64,000 nucleotides of DNA from Diospyros lotus (lineage: Eukaryota; Streptophyta; Magnoliopsida; Ericales; Ebenaceae). The translations under genes and the position numbers were made by a program. Numbering within the stretch: position 1 is the first letter of the stretch; every line of letters starts with the position of its first letter. The stretch spans positions 25,216,339-25,280,338 of the forward strand of contig NC_068341.1 in the NCBI RefSeq assembly GCF_014633365.1, read 5' to 3'. The notes under the pieces are model-generated. The model searched no databases. It saw nothing but the letters and a program-made list of their open reading frames with translations, and had not been told where the DNA came from. Positions 23,953 through 36,357 of this stretch are shown one piece after another.

Positions 23953-24650
23953 GGAAAAGCCATCCGGATATCAAAAAGGATATTCGGATATGATGAAAGA
24001 CATCCAGATATGATTATGGTCATCCGGATATCTCACTGATGCATTCAGATATAACTGAAGATTATTCGAATGAAAAATTCAACATCGGAGAGAGGCATCC
24101 AGATATACTAGACCTATCCGGATAGAAGAAAGGGCATTCGGATATGATCTATCCGGATGTGCGAAGAACCATCTGGATATCATACGCAAAGAACTGGAAC
24201 TCATCCGAATATGAAACAATACATCCGGATATTACTCTCAACGAGCACTGGATGCATTCGGATACGACTTGAGGTATCTGGTAACTCACCAGATCTATAA
24301 GACTAATTCGGATGTGAAACAAGGCATCCGGATATCTTTTGACTCATCCAGATATATGAGAAAGGGCATCCGAATATTACTCTAAACACATCTGGATACG
24401 ACTCAATGTATCCGGATATTACTTATAATAGACACATCCGAATACGGCACGATGTATCCGGATATCACGCATAAATTAATACTGGCACATCCGGATATAA
24501 CTATAACCATCCCGATATGAATAATGGCTATCCGGATGTCACTGACATAAAACTTTTTTACTCATCCGGATAGCCTCTAGCCTATCCGGATATCACTCAC
24601 AAACTTGGAAAAGCTCATCCGAATATGAAAGCTCACATCTGGATTGTTAG
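23953..24650. repeat. ATCCGGATAT palindrome cluster, 3' LTR copy
   Basis: About 29 copies of CATCCGGATAT or one- to two-base variants (CATTCGGATATG, TATCCGGATGTC, CATCCGAATATT) occur in about 690 bases. Spacing is irregular, mostly 18-35 bases. Intervening sequence is not repeated, so this is not a simple tandem array. Confidence 0.88.
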
Positions 24651-26082
24651 AAATCGGCCACCCGTGTAACTTCGATTCATCTTTCTTTGATCCGTAGAGT
24701 TGCAAGTGCAAACTCCTCCAAGTCGGTCCACACGATCGACCCTTTCCATGACGCCTCGAGTAGTGCTAGCAAACCCTAGGCCCCTCCAAGAGAGATCTGA
24801 ATTTTTTTTTCTTCTCTGTTTCAACTTCATAAGTGGAATATTTATAGAGTTAAAAACCCTAGTTGTGCCTTGGAAACCCCTAAACAATTTAGGCTCAGCC
24901 CTTAATCATATTGGGCCGAATCTCTCTTTTAAATTGTGGAACGGGCTCGACCTAAGTGTGTGACCCCTTAGGTCCACCATTGGGCTAGATATAGGGCCAA
25001 TTCTATTGGGCTATATGAAGGCCCAACTGAATGGAATAATTAAACTCTTTAATTAAACTTATGGGCTTTCATAATTAACTCATCTCATGGGCTTCTTAAT
25101 TAAACTCTTTAATTAATAGTTTTAGAATTAATCAAATTAATTCTAAAACCCTACATATCATGGTTAACGTCTAGCAACATGCCATGAATACCTAGTCAAC
25201 GATGAAAAACACGGACCTTTTCAATTGCAAATACCGTGCAGTAAAATCCTTTCATCAATCTATGTTCCGATTGAATTTAGGGTATGGTTTTATGACGAAA
25301 CCCTAATCATTCAATAACTATATATCCATTCCAGATTTATGACTTAATAGGTGAAATCAAAACACATTTTGATTTTCACCTCACCTTGGCCAAGGATTTC
25401 CTCAGTCATGAAATCATCGGAATACATAGGACATCTTCTCATCTTATCGATAAGTGATGAATCCTATTTCGACATTCATAAGCCTTCATATGTGATAAGG
25501 TTACGCCCAGTGATAATTTGTTAATGACTCCATTGGAATCCAAAAAGAACCAAAGTGTAACCAGTCAAGTATAAGACTACCATGATGTCTCAAGTCTAAG
25601 GATCAATCTGCACTATTGCAACACAGAAATTCCAATTCGACATTAAAATAACCATTAGAAATTCTATAGCGGGTCAGTTCAGTGTACTTATTCTTATAAT
25701 AAGCACCCACATATATGCACTAGTGTCCCCACACCAATGTCCACGAAACGAGACATTCTCCTAATTGAGCATGCATCATATGTGCTAGTCTATCCGAGTT
25801 ATTAGTGTCCAATCCTAATAACTCTATGACTAGGAACATTTAAGATCAAGGCTTGTAAGGAATATGTTTCATGATCATCATCTCAATGCACAACCAAATT
25901 CCATGAGCCTATTTGATCTATGGACTTTGTCAAGAATGTATTACAATAAATAAAGACAACCATCAATGACAAATAAAACATAAATGCCTTGCAATAATAA
26001 TTAATTGTTCCTAAAGAATCAAAATGTAAAGTACGATCAATTACATGTAAATATAATTGGCTTGTGGGGCATAACGCTAACA
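24645..26082 (-). mobile_element. Solo LTR, Copia (Angela-like), TSD TGGAT/CGGAT
   Basis: On the minus strand it runs TGTTAGCGTTATGCCCCAC...GGCCGATTTCTAACA. It is absent at the matching place in the partner LTR (near 32850), which fixes the borders. The flanks TGGAT (24640-24644) and CGGAT (26083-26087) differ by one base. A TATA box (TATAAATA on the minus strand) is at 24839-24846, followed by a short leader. Length is 1438 bases. Confidence 0.9.
24839..24846 (-). promoter_or_regulatory. TATA box of the Copia solo LTR
   Basis: TATAAATA on the minus strand, in the context CTCTATAAATATTCC, lies about 195 bases before the LTR end. This is the expected U3/R position for a Copia LTR read leftward. 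Confidence 0.7.
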
Positions 26083-27020
26083 CGGATATCTGCAACTTTT
26101 AAACCCAGAAACGACGAACACAGAGACTCCGTTCTTGATTCAAACTTAACAACACTACACCATTCCAAATTAAAACTTGGGAAAACAAGTCCCAACTGAT
26201 ATGAAACAACTTTAGGGATGATTCAACGATGATATTTACTTGAATCGCTATAATAAACATGCATGAACTACCTGGAAACTCACTATAACGTATATAGATG
26301 TATATATATATACATATCTGAAAAACTGAAAGTCAACAAGAGTTCTTGATAAATCTGAAATCACTGATATGAACCTATAAAGAAAGGATTTACAAGGAAA
26401 ATACTTGCCTTTCAAAATTCTTGATCGATTCTAATGACTTCACGAGAGCCTTCTATGCAAACACTGCTGCCTAACCCTCTGGTCTTCAACTCACAAACTT
26501 CTTTCTCCTTCTGCGGCATGAGGGGAATATGGCTAGAGGATCATATATATATAAAGAATGAGAGCAACCATAAAGCCCTCACAATCTCCTTCTACAACTT
26601 GGATTCCTTCTCCAAATCTAACTAAGAGACTCTCAATCCAAATCCATCTCATAAATGGATTCCCACTCTCCCTTAAATACATAATCTCACTTAATTAATA
26701 ATAATACAAAAATTATTATTAAAATTCTCAAATAACAATAAAACTATAGAATTACCTTCATACCTTTGCATTTAATTTCCATAAAATAAATGTTATTAAA
26801 TGATATTTAAATACTATTCTCTCAATTAAAAATTACTAGATTGCCACCTCGTCAAAATTTTGTACTCCAAAATTAAAAAGAATTAAATGCTATTCTTTTT
26901 CTTATAGATTTCTAAATTGCCACATTAAATAATTAATTGGTAAAATCTCTTAATCAAATACTTCAACAATTAATTAAATAATCCTTGAATAAATATCGGG
27001 CCCTCTAACGAGTCGTTATG

Positions 27021-27059
27021 ATTTCTCCCCTCCTTAAAAGAATTTGGTCCTCCAAATTC
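27021..27059 (-). promoter_or_regulatory. Polypurine tract and pre-PPT hairpin
   Basis: The minus strand reads GAATTTGG-AGGA-CCAAATTC (27059 to 27040), an exact 8-bp stem with a four-base loop. It is followed by TTTTAAGGAGGGGAGAAAT, the polypurine tract, up to the LTR. Confidence 0.85.
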
Positions 27060-27060
27060 G

Positions 27061-27500
27061 TATCTGATTACTCGAATAACGAGGGATAAAGACGCCTCAT
27101 CTCTTCTTCTAATTCTCAGGTCGCCTCTTCTGATGAGTGTTCCTGCCATTGCACTTTTACGAGAGAAAATTATCGGTTCCTCAAAATCTCTTCTTTTTGC
27201 TATAGAATATTGTTAGGCATCTCTTCATAAGACCCATCTTCTATAACTTCAAGAGTATGAAAATCAATTACATGTTGAGGATCAGGCACATACTTAACAT
27301 TGAAACGTGAAACACGCTATGAACATGGGACAACTGAGATGGCAAAGCTAACTCATATGCTAAAGTCCCTATCAGTCTCAAAATTTCAAACGAACCAATG
27401 TAACAGGGACTAAGCTTCCCTGTTACGCAAATCTTCGCACACCTTTAATAGGCATAACTCTCAACCAAACATGGTCGCCTACCTCGAACTCGAGGTCTCG
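27061..27500 (-). pseudogene. Integrase C-terminal and chromodomain-like tail
   Basis: Minus-strand text includes GDHVWLRVMPIKGVRRF near 27430-27480, a YIGSFEIL block near 27380, HVHSVFHVS near 27305 and the tail VQWQEHSSEEAT...EEEMRRLYPSLFE near 27080-27150. The tail stops next to the pre-PPT hairpin. Several stops interrupt it. It corresponds to 2968-3330 in the plus-strand relic. Confidence 0.8.
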
Positions 27501-27524
27501 TCGTTGCTTATCTGCATAGCTCTT

Positions 27525-28260
27525 CTATCTGTCTTGGGTTGTTTTCATTCTATTTTTGATCACTCGGATATTTTCTGTCATCTGCTCCACAATTTCAGGA
27601 CCTAATAATGCCCTATCTCTAATCTCTTCCCAAAATATCAGCGATCGACATGGTCTCCCATATAAAGCCTCATACGGTGACATTCCAATATTTGAATGAA
27701 AACTATTATTGTAGGAAAATTCCACCAAAGGTAGATGCTCATCCCAACTACCTTGGAAATCTAGAACACAAGCTCTCAACATGTCTTCATGAGTCCTGAT
27801 AATCTTCTCTGACTGACAATCTGTCTACGAATGAAATGCCGTACTAAACTTCAACTGAGATCCCAATGCCTCATGCAAAGCTCCCCAAAATTGAGAAGTA
27901 AAACGAGGATCTCGATTTGATACAATGCTGGATGGAACACTGTGTAACTTCACGATCTCCTCAATATAAATTTTGGAAAATCTATTCAATGGATAAGTCT
28001 TCTTAATAGGAAAAAAGAAGGGCTGATTTAGTCAAACGGTTAACAATCACCCATATAGCATCATAGCCTCTAGTAGTCCTAGGTAAACCCATCACAAAAT
28101 CCATGGCAATATTATCCCACTTCCACTCTGGAATAGGTAATGGAAGTATTAAACCTACGGGTTTTTGATGTTCCACTTTAATTTGTTGGTATATTGAACA
28201 TTGCAAAACATAATTGGCTAGATCTTCTTCATACCACTCCACCAATACTATCGCTTTAGG
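27525..28260 (-). pseudogene. Ty3/Gypsy integrase, disrupted
   Basis: The zinc finger end (QCSIYQQIKVEHQKPVGL) and the core start (PIPEWKWDNIAMDFVMGLPR, with the first Asp) lie within 28003-28200. The second catalytic position reads SNRDPRFTS instead of SDRDPRFTS, so that Asp is replaced by Asn. A stop replaces the Gln of the HPQTD block. SEKIIRTHEDMLRAC keeps the Glu. LPLVEFSYNNSFHSNIGMSP then runs to 27525. The enzyme could not work. Confidence 0.87.
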
Positions 28261-28589
28261 TCATGGTACATCTTCGCAACACTTGGATGAATAGTGTAAC
28301 GACTCTTGTGTGCTTCATTCAAAATTTCTTGCTTAAAATTTCCATCATCAGGTATACAAATACGTCCTCAAAATAAGAGTATTCCGTCACTCCGTATAGT
28401 ATATCCCAAAGGAGAAAATTTCTCGATATCTGCTAAAATGTGTGCCAACTTCTCATCTTTTGATTACTGGTTCTTGAGTAAATCAAATAACTTGGGTTAT
28501 ATTCTCATGTAGGCATAACTCACAACTGATCTGTCCTCTGGGACTGAAATAGATAAATCACTTAATTGCTCCAATAACTTTCATTCTTG

Positions 28590-28990
28590 AACCATCATTG
28601 TAGCCATAGAAGCTCCTCTCCTACTCAAGGCATCGGCTATTACATTAACCTTTCCTAGATGGTATAGAATCTCACAATCGAAGTCTTTAAATAACTAGAC
28701 CCAACGTCTCTGCCTCATGTTCAACTCTTTCTGGGATAGAAGATAATGTAAACTCTTATGATCTATATAAATTTCAATTGTCTCTCTATATAAATAGTGT
28801 TGCCATATCTTCAAGGCAAATACTATCGGTGCCAACTCCAAATCATGAGTAAGGTAATTCACCTCGTGTTTCTTCAATTGTCTAGATGCATAACCATTAA
28901 CTCGACCCTCTTGCATCAACACGCAACCCAAATCTGAATGGGATGCATCGCTGTAAATGGAGTATTTCTCTCCACTTCTTGGAATGGCTA
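28590..28990 (-). pseudogene. Ty3/Gypsy RNase H domain
   Basis: On the minus strand, [17 protein letters not shown], then [20 protein letters not shown], then [23 protein letters not shown] and a final ADALSR piece near 28620 are readable. These hold the four acidic positions of the family (Asp in SDAS, Glu in LELA, Asp in DHKSL, Asp in ADALS). The domain degrades the RNA strand of the RNA-DNA hybrid. The plus-strand relic at 1691 lost this part, so the two elements decayed separately. Confidence 0.85.
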
Positions 28991-29005
28991 AAACTGGTGA
29001 TGCAA

Positions 29006-29880
29006 TTAGTCAACCCAAATTGTCAACTTCAGCTTTAATTCTTGGAAGGCACATTCACACGTGTCATTCCATTCAAACTTCTCTCCTTTTCTTGTTAGCT
29101 TAGTCATAGGGGAAGATAAGCAAGTAAATCCCTCAATGAATCGCCTATAATAGCTTACAAGACCTAGAAAACTACGTGACCGACCTGTCGTCTTCGTTGG
29201 CCAATCCATAACTGCTTTAGTCTTGTCTAGATCCACTGAAACACCATCTCCAGACACCACATGGCCTAGAAATCCAATATGAGTGAGCCAAAACTCACAC
29301 TTGCTGAACTTGGCATATAGTTGCTCTTCCCTGAGCCTCTACAATACTGGAGTAAGATGCTTCGTATGCTCCTCTACATTAGGTGAGTAAACTAGAATAT
29401 CATCTATAAAGAAAATTATGAAGCGATCTAGGTACTCACGCAGAACTCGATTCATTAAATCCATAAAAACAACTGGGGCATTAGTCAACCCAAATGGTAT
29501 CACCACAAACTAGGAGTGTCCTTTAGCGAGTCCTAAAAGCAGTCTCTTTGAATATCATCATCTCTAACTCGCACCTAGTGGTATCCCGATCTCAAATCTA
29601 TCTTTGATAATACTTTAGCTCCTCACAACTAGTCTAATATATAAGTCATCCACTCAAGGTAAGGATACTTGTTCTTCACTATCATCTGATTCAACTGGAA
29701 ATCATCTATGCACAACATTAAAGATCCATCTTTCTTCCTCACGAATAATACTGGTGCACTCCACGGGGATGAACTAGGTCGAATAAAACCCTTCTCTATT
29801 AATTCTTCTAACTGGACCTTATATTCCCTTAACTCACTGGGCACCATACGATATGGAGCCTTAGAGATATGTTATGTAAC
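29006..29880 (-). pseudogene. Ty3/Gypsy reverse transcriptase, disrupted
   Basis: The N-terminal block [21 protein letters not shown] and the [11 protein letters not shown] line are in 29629-29847. The catalytic FIDD is read at 29399-29410 on the minus strand. [17 protein letters not shown] and [16 protein letters not shown] are in 29006-29260. Frameshifts lie between these pieces, near 29510-29625 and 29300-29340. Fragment order matches the plus-strand relic. Confidence 0.88.
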
Positions 29881-29979
29881 AAAAGCTAGGTAAGCTTCAC
29901 ATCCATCACGCATCAGCTTCTTTACTTTCATCTCTGAGATCATAGGAATCGTAGCCATAGGGTTGACTCCTCTATATAT

Positions 29980-30168
29980 CTAAACCGACTGTCGAGGTAG
30001 ATCAAATTCAATAATCTTCCGTTGACGATCAACTCTTGCATAATGCCATGACAACCAATCCATGCCAAGGATTAAATCAAAATCCCTAACATCAAGAATT
30101 TCTAAGTCTCCCAAATAGCTTATTATCATGTACCCGCTCCCTTCTTGGCCACTTGTGCGGTCTTCCAC
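29980..30168 (-). pseudogene. Retropepsin-like protease, C-terminal half only
   Basis: The minus strand reads LEILDVRDFDLILGMDWLSW and then ARVDRQRKIIEFDLP, the second half of the plant Gypsy protease. The first half with the catalytic DSGATHSF is missing: the frame runs straight from a basic gag-like stretch to this block. One deletion has removed the gag zinc knuckle and the protease active site. Confidence 0.82.
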
Positions 30169-30229
30169 TCATTACTGTCTCTCTCAATAGCATATCCTTG
30201 TTAAACTACCATGATATAATCCACACTCT

Positions 30230-31040
30230 AAGCTCCTCTAAAAGCGTGGCAAATATCAGCACGTAATTCTCTCCAAAATTTAGCAGCCTTCTTTGCTTCA
30301 GTGGACACCAACTCTGAGGCCTATCTAGTCAAGGTTGTAAACTCTGCCTCACATTGGGCTACAGTCTTGGTACCTTTCACCAACTCATCAAACTCAAAAC
30401 TTTTTGGTCCTTGACCCATGTTGGGCAATAAGCGTCGTTGAATACCTATTGAAGTTCGACCCATGTGGGTCCTTGATTATCAACCTCTGGCGAGCAGTCT
30501 TCCACGATCTCTCGACATCACCTCTGCATAAAAATGTACTAAGTCGCACTCGACCATCATCTGAACAATCGATAGCATCCAATTCTCAACTACTACTACA
30601 TTTGTGCCTCCATGGAATGCTGATGGTTGGAAGGCCATAAAATCCTTTAATATTTGACTCCATGTATCTATCTCTACAACTGGAGCTGTTCGCCTCTACT
30701 ACTTCCTAGTTCTTAGGGAACTTGTGATTCCCTAACATGATTAGTAACTAGGGTATCTATTGCCCTCATCAATCTTGTTAAAATACCTCGCATCTCAGTC
30801 ATTCCTTGCCATAGATCACTACTAGACTCCTCTAGCGAGCCAGACGTGGATACTGGAACTTTCACCAGAATAAAAATAGCCTGACTGTGAGTCCAAGGTC
30901 ATCCACCTCTATTAGTTATCTTCTTGCATCACCACTTAGGGTTAAAATATTATTAATTGGGCCAACATATCTAACTGATGGACACAAGTCCTAACTCTAC
31001 CCAACATCCTATGTGTGTACTGGAGACTCCTCAAAACACC
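30230..31040 (-). pseudogene. Gypsy gag, decayed
   Basis: This lies between the primer site and the protease piece. Minus-strand fragments include MRGILTRLMRAIDTLV near 30745-30795, and the capsid-like stretch AIDCSDDGRVRLSTFLCRGD followed by a W...ARQ line near 30500-30580. This resembles the plant Gypsy retrotransposon gag block (VxxATFxLxGxAxxWW). Stops are frequent. No CCHC zinc knuckle can be found. Confidence 0.7.
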
Positions 31041-31052
31041 GCTTTGATACCA
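31041..31052 (-). other. Primer-binding site, initiator-Met tRNA
   Basis: The minus strand reads TGGTATCAAAGC, one base different from the plant initiator-Met site TGGTATCAGAGC. It sits four bases from the LTR end (GGGTTACA). It proves the orientation and marks the 5' LTR. Confidence 0.9.
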
Positions 31053-31056
31053 ATAC

Positions 31057-33791
31057 TGTAACCCCCCATCTCCTAGAACTGCCCGAGAAGAGGTGCTACG
31101 GGAAATAAAAATAAAACTAACTGGTAAATTGAAATCTGATACCATAATAAATATCTCAATCAACTGAAATACAACTCTGAATCAATATAAACTGTAAAGC
31201 ATAAACTCTGTCTAAGAGGAAATCCCCCAACTGAAATATAAACTAATACTAAACTGACAAACACTATAAAACTAACAACTTCCAGACATCTTTGGTCTTG
31301 AGTGGCTCCACGTACACACACTACTGACCACTACTGCTAGGCCCCACATTTGGTACTCCCCCCCCTCCCCCCCCCCCCCCCCCGCTAGGACCTAGAATGG
31401 TGAAGAGTACAAGGTGAGCTACAAAACTCAGTAAGTAATAAGTTGAAAAAAATAACTAAAGTTGAATTGAAGAATATCGATATTGATAAATAACTCACTA
31501 AACTTGTACTGAGTATAACCACTGTCTGTTTGCATTCATAAAAATGTAATGCACATAAACTATAAATTAAATGCAGATATGCAACTTTCGCTCATAGGCC
31601 CACATAATCTGATAAAACATACTTAACTGATCTAAATCCTATAAACAGAAAAACTGTAAGCACATAGTGTGAGCAATATGCCCCTAGCCCCCTGGTCTCC
31701 ACTAGGCGGGCAACTCATAAACTGAGTTGAAACTGAAACTGGTGGGATCCCCGAAAACAAGCCGTCTGGCGTGCATAATGCAATGCTATACTCATATACA
31801 TGCTGGCACACGATATGTAGTGCTCCATCTAAAGTCATGCTAAATGCTCATACCAGAATGTATGCACATAGTCTCACAGAATAATGCTGATCATGATATG
31901 ATCTTCATCTATATATTGGATTACACAGATTCTATGAATTATGATTTATGGTATGGGCATGATTAACTTGTTATATTCTGGCATATAAACTCATTACTAG
32001 AAGTTATTAAATAATTTAACTTAATTAAAACTTGACTTAAACTATTTTGGAAGTTCAATTAAATTTCTGGAAAAGCCATTCGGATATCAGAAAGGATATC
32101 CGGATATGATGAAAGACATCCGGATACACTAACGCTCAAATAAAAAGCTGATCGGATATGCTGGATTATATTCAGATAGAAACTAGGACATCTGGATATG
32201 ATTATGGTCATCCGAATATCTCACTAATACATTCGGATATAACTTGAGACTATTCAAACGAAAAAATTCAACTTTGGAGAGAGGCATTCGGATATACTAG
32301 ACCTATCCGGATAAAAGAAAGGGCATCCGAATATGATCTATCCGGATGTGCAAAGGACCATCCGGATATCATACGCAAGGAACTGGAACTCATCTGGATA
32401 TGAATCAATATATCTGGATATTACTCTCAACGAGCATTGGACGCATCCGGATATGACTTGAGGTATCCGGTAACTCACCAGATCTATAAGACTAATCCGG
32501 ATGTGAAATGAGGCATCCAGATATCTTTTGACTCATCCAGATGTATGAGAAAGGGCATCTGGATATTACTTTGAACACATACTGATACGACTCAATGTAT
32601 CCCGATATTACTTATAATAGACACATCCGAATACGGCACGATGTATCCGAATATCACTCACAAATTAATACTGGCACATCCAGATACCAAAACAAAGCAT
32701 CCGGATATAACTATGACCATCCGGATATGAATAATAGCTATCTAGATGTCACTCACATAAAACTTTTTTATTCATCTGGATAGCCTCTAGCCTATCTGGA
32801 TATCACTCACAAACTTGGAAAAGCTCATCGAATATGAAGGCTCATATCTAGATATCTACAACTTTTAAACCCAGAAACGACAAACACAAAGACTTCGTTC
32901 TTGATTCAAACTTAATAACACTACACCATTCCAAATTAAAACTTGGGAAAACAAGTCCCAACTGATATGAAACAACTTTAGGGATGATTAAACGATGATA
33001 TTTACTTGAATCGCTATAATAAACATGCATGAATTGCTTGGAAACTCACTGTAACGTATATAGATATATATATATATATATACATATCTAAAAAACTAAA
33101 GCTCAATAAGAGTTCTTGATGAATCTAAAATCACTGATATAAACTTGTAAAGAAAGGATTTACAGGGAAAATACTTGCCTTTCAAACTTCTTGATCGATT
33201 CTAATGACTTCACGAGAGCCTTCTATGCAAACACTACTGCCTAACCCTCTGCTCTTCAACTCACAGACTTCTTTCTCCTTCTGCGACGTTAGGAGAATAT
33301 GGCTGGGGGATCATATATATAGAGAGAAGGAGAGCAACCCTAAAGCCCTCACAATCTTGTTCTACAACTTGGATTCCTTCTCCAAATCTAACTAGGAGAC
33401 TCTCAATTCAAATCCATCTTATACATGGATTCCCACTCTCCCTTAAATATAGAATCTCACTTAATTAATAATAATACAAAAATTATTATTAAAACTCTCA
33501 AATAACAATAATACTCTAGAATTACCTTCATGCCCTTGCATTTAATTTTCACAAAATAAATGTCATTAAATGCTATTTAAATACTATTCTCTCAATTAAA
33601 AATTACTATATTGCCACCTTGGCAAATTCTTTTAACTCCAAAATTAAAAAGAATTAAATGCTATTCTTTTCCTTCCAAATCTCTAAATTGCCATATTAAA
33701 TAATTAATTGGAAAAATCTCTTAATCAAATACTTCAACAATTAATTAAATAATCCTTGAATAAATATTGGGCCCTCTAACGGGTCGTTACA
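31057..33791 (-). mobile_element. 5' LTR of the two-LTR Gypsy
   Basis: It starts at TGTAACCCCCCATCTCC (31057) and ends GGGTCGTTACA (33791). It matches 22937-27020 along its length. It also has an extra ~70 bases within the motif cluster near 32125-32195 and a C-rich run at about 31361-31383. The minus strand has TAACG-ACC-CGTTA at the start (33789 to 33777), a TATA run near 33313-33323, AAAGGCAAGT near 33178 and a TGAGTT/AGCTCA stem-loop near 31414-31430. Confidence 0.92.
32085..32850. repeat. ATCCGGATAT palindrome cluster, 5' LTR copy
   Basis: This is the counterpart of the cluster at 23953-24650. About 30 copies are present, including extra ones in a segment (about 32125-32195) missing from the other LTR. 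Individual copies differ between the two LTRs at C and G of the core, mostly as transitions. Confidence 0.85.
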
Positions 33792-33825
33792 ATCTGCATC
33801 TCATGAGATATGGCATGTGACTCAC

Positions 33826-36357
33826 TATAACGACCCGCTCCCACCTACGGGCGCTACTAGTGAATAATCAACCGGATTACTCACACACCAAGCCAATAAT
33901 TGAAGGGTTGGACTATGATTCAACAAGAAACGCCCTAGGTGGGCACTAGGTTTCGTCCTTCCCTTCGCTCTACTCAAAGAATCAGTCCCCCAAACAAATA
34001 AGGAAACATAGCGAAATGGGACCCGAAACCCGAGTGAGCTTCACCTTTCTTCAGCTCGCCACACAATAAGCCAAATATGACCCAAGCACATAACTAGCAC
34101 ATCAAACATCCACTGAGTATTGAAGATTTATGGGAACATACATTTTCAATCCTTACCTAATCTGAAACTCGGCTCCTCCAACTAACGCCAAATACATCAA
34201 ATAATCTCACAATCACTTATCACACTATGATAATTACAACAACTAGATACATCTAGCGCTCAACAACACTTACATTCAATCACATGAATACATATATGAA
34301 TAAATGTATAACATGCAACTCGGGTAACTCAGCTAGTCGCCACATCAGCCTTCCAATACCATCCCTGCTTGCATCTGAACTTGCAACATCTACAACATGA
34401 GATAAAACCTCATGAGTCATAAAGACTTAGTAAGGGTGCAATGCATGTAAATATGAATATAAACATGATTATGTATGCCAAGTGCATGAAACTAGGGCTA
34501 AGTCCTTTCATCCTCACAACCCACCGAGGTTTGAGGCATCAACTTACCCCTTCCCTCAACACTCGTCCTCCATATGGCCATAGGTACACTAGAACTCATA
34601 TCATGCAAATGTTAACCACTACATGCAAATGCCACATAAGAATTTTATAAAACATATTTATCAACTTGCAAGGCCACCTCCACATGGGGCCATCCCTACC
34701 TAGCTCGAAGCCTCTATTTGCCACGGCACGAACTCCAGTCTGAAACTCGAACTCTTCTAGGATCACTGCCTCCTCGGTCGAACCTAGATGTCACACAAAT
34801 CTATCTCCATCAAACATCACACTACGGTCTATGTTTTTTTTCCATTCACCGCAAAAACCACCCATCGACTATTTCCAAACAACCCCAACCAAGGGTTTAA
34901 TCCAACCAATAATTATGTTACATTATCTTGCTTAATGCAAATAACCCCAAAAGAAATAATTTATTTACCTCGATCAATCTAGAGGACAAATAAAAAAAAT
35001 GCCCACCCGGTGTTGCCTCTTGAGCTGCCACCTCGCACCCAAATTCTCATTTTCAAGCCTCCGGCACGTTTCACTAGTCCCGAAATAATTTTATGACTTT
35101 TCCCCAATTTTTTTGGAATTTTCAGGATTTTCCTTTCTTTTTCTCCTATTTTCCCTTTTTTCCATTTCTTTTTTTCTATTTTCTTTTTCTTTTCTTTTTT
35201 TTCTTATTTTCTTCTCCTTCTTCTCCTTCTCCCGCACACACATGGCGCCTGTGTGCATGGCAGACAGCCACCGCCACTAGCACCACCGGCCTCTGCTACG
35301 ACCAGCTCCGCTATCGTCGACCGCTCCTGCCCACCACGTGAATGCTGGCCATTGGCCATCCACCGCGGTAGCCTTCCCCGCGCGCACACCTATGTACTGT
35401 AACTCCACTTTGTTCGACCGCCATTGTTGCTCCAACTTCGTCCAGCCATCATCGCCGACCAAATAGCCTCCTGCCGCTACTGGTCGCGACCCCGTCAGCC
35501 GCTTCCGCACATCCCCACATGCCATCGACGCTTGCTAGACTGCCATTATTGCTTCATCGTCGCACAACCACCAACGGTCATGCGCTTGCTGCCACTTCAG
35601 GCCGACCATCACTCAACCAATCTCTTATTCTCTCTTCTTCTCTCATTCTCCCGAGCTCCTTCTCGGTCATGGCTCTCATGAGCTCCCTACCTCTCTCTTC
35701 TCTCTGTTTTCAAATTTCAAAGAAAAGAAAAGGGTCACTGTTATATGCTTGGCCTCCAAGCTTCATATATATATATTACACATTTTCCCCTCCAAACTCT
35801 CATTAATTCCACTTAGGAATTTTTAATTGTACTTGGGAATTTTTGTTACTTGCTCTTGGACCCTCCAAAGCTTAATTAATTAGCATCAAGCCTCCAAATA
35901 ACTTGATTTCTCCAAAATTAATAATCAATTTTTACTGGATAAGGCCAATTTCATCTTCGCGCCTGCACGTGAGCTTTATTCCACCCGAAAACGTTCCAAG
36001 TTTGCCTTACTCGTAAAATCGAACCACGCCTAGGGTCCTCTCAGCTTCCTGGAGGTCCCCTACGACCATTCGATATTGGCACCCATTCGGGCTTATATAG
36101 AAATTATTCTAAAAATTATTCCCAGACGGACTGCTTCCAGCTCCATTAATCTCACCTCGAGATTCTCACCAATCTCATGGCCTCTACCCTGGACATCCAA
36201 GTCCCGAGGAATTCCCTGACATTAATTCGGCAAATTTTATTAATTTACTTCTTGAAACCAATTTCTTGGGCTCTCCGGACCACCTAAGTTCCTTCAAAAA
36301 TACTGGAAATCCTATTTTTCTAATACCATGTAATACCAAGTAATACCAAGTATTACA
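33826..36357 (-). mobile_element. Solo LTR of the non-coding Gypsy-like family, TSD CTCAC
   Basis: It is flanked by CTCAC at 33821-33825 and 36358-36362. The left end reads TATAACGACCC where TGTAACGACCC is expected. The right end carries an 8-bp stem TGTAATAC/GTATTACA (36329-36336 and 36350-36357) with a 10-base internal duplication. It is homologous to the LTRs at 41837, 52690 and 60445. The stem-loops lie at 34396-34429 and a CGAG|GTAAAT donor-like site near 34970 on the minus strand. Confidence 0.92.
34396..34429 (-). promoter_or_regulatory. Tandem LTR stem-loops
   Basis: Two adjoining inverted repeats lie here: CATGAGATAAAACCTCATG (34396-34414) and TGAGTCATAAAGACTTA (34413-34429). They match the pair in the related LTRs with one changed base in each. 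On the minus strand they are followed at once by TTGTAG|ATGTTGCAAG. Confidence 0.65.

Larger units (their letters stand above)
22937..27020 (-). mobile_element. 3' LTR of the two-LTR Gypsy
   Basis: It runs from TGTAACCCCCTCTCC on the left to GAGTCGTTATG on the right, beside the polypurine tract; the terminal CA is decayed to TG. Without the Copia solo LTR it is about 2640 bases, close to its partner. It holds the ATCCGGATAT cluster (23953-24650), a TATATATATA run near 26548-26558 and an AAAGGCAAGT donor-like site near 26406 on the minus strand. A weak TGAG stem-loop lies near 23272-23288. Confidence 0.9.
22937..33791 (-). mobile_element. Two-LTR Tekay-like Gypsy element, defective, TSD ATCTA/ATCTG
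   Basis: The element has LTRs at 22937-27020 (3', with an inserted Copia LTR) and 31057-33791 (5'). The primer site is at 31041-31052 and the polypurine tract at 27021-27039. Gag, PR, RT, RNase H and integrase pieces lie in the expected Gypsy order between them. The flanks ATCTA (22932-22936) and ATCTG (33792-33796) agree at four of five bases. The internal region is about 4.0 kb, shorter than usual because the gag/protease junction is deleted. Every domain has stops, so the element is dead. Confidence 0.9.

Noticed and set aside
23953..24650. CRISPR-like repeat and spacer pattern in the CCGGAT cluster
   Set aside because: The repeated word is only about 10 bases and varies, spacing is irregular, and the cluster lies in a plant retrotransposon LTR with a second copy in the partner LTR.
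31355..31383. Poly-C run as a possible regulatory quadruplex
   Set aside because: It is a single homopolymer expansion missing from the partner LTR (about 23236), most simply explained by slippage or assembly error.
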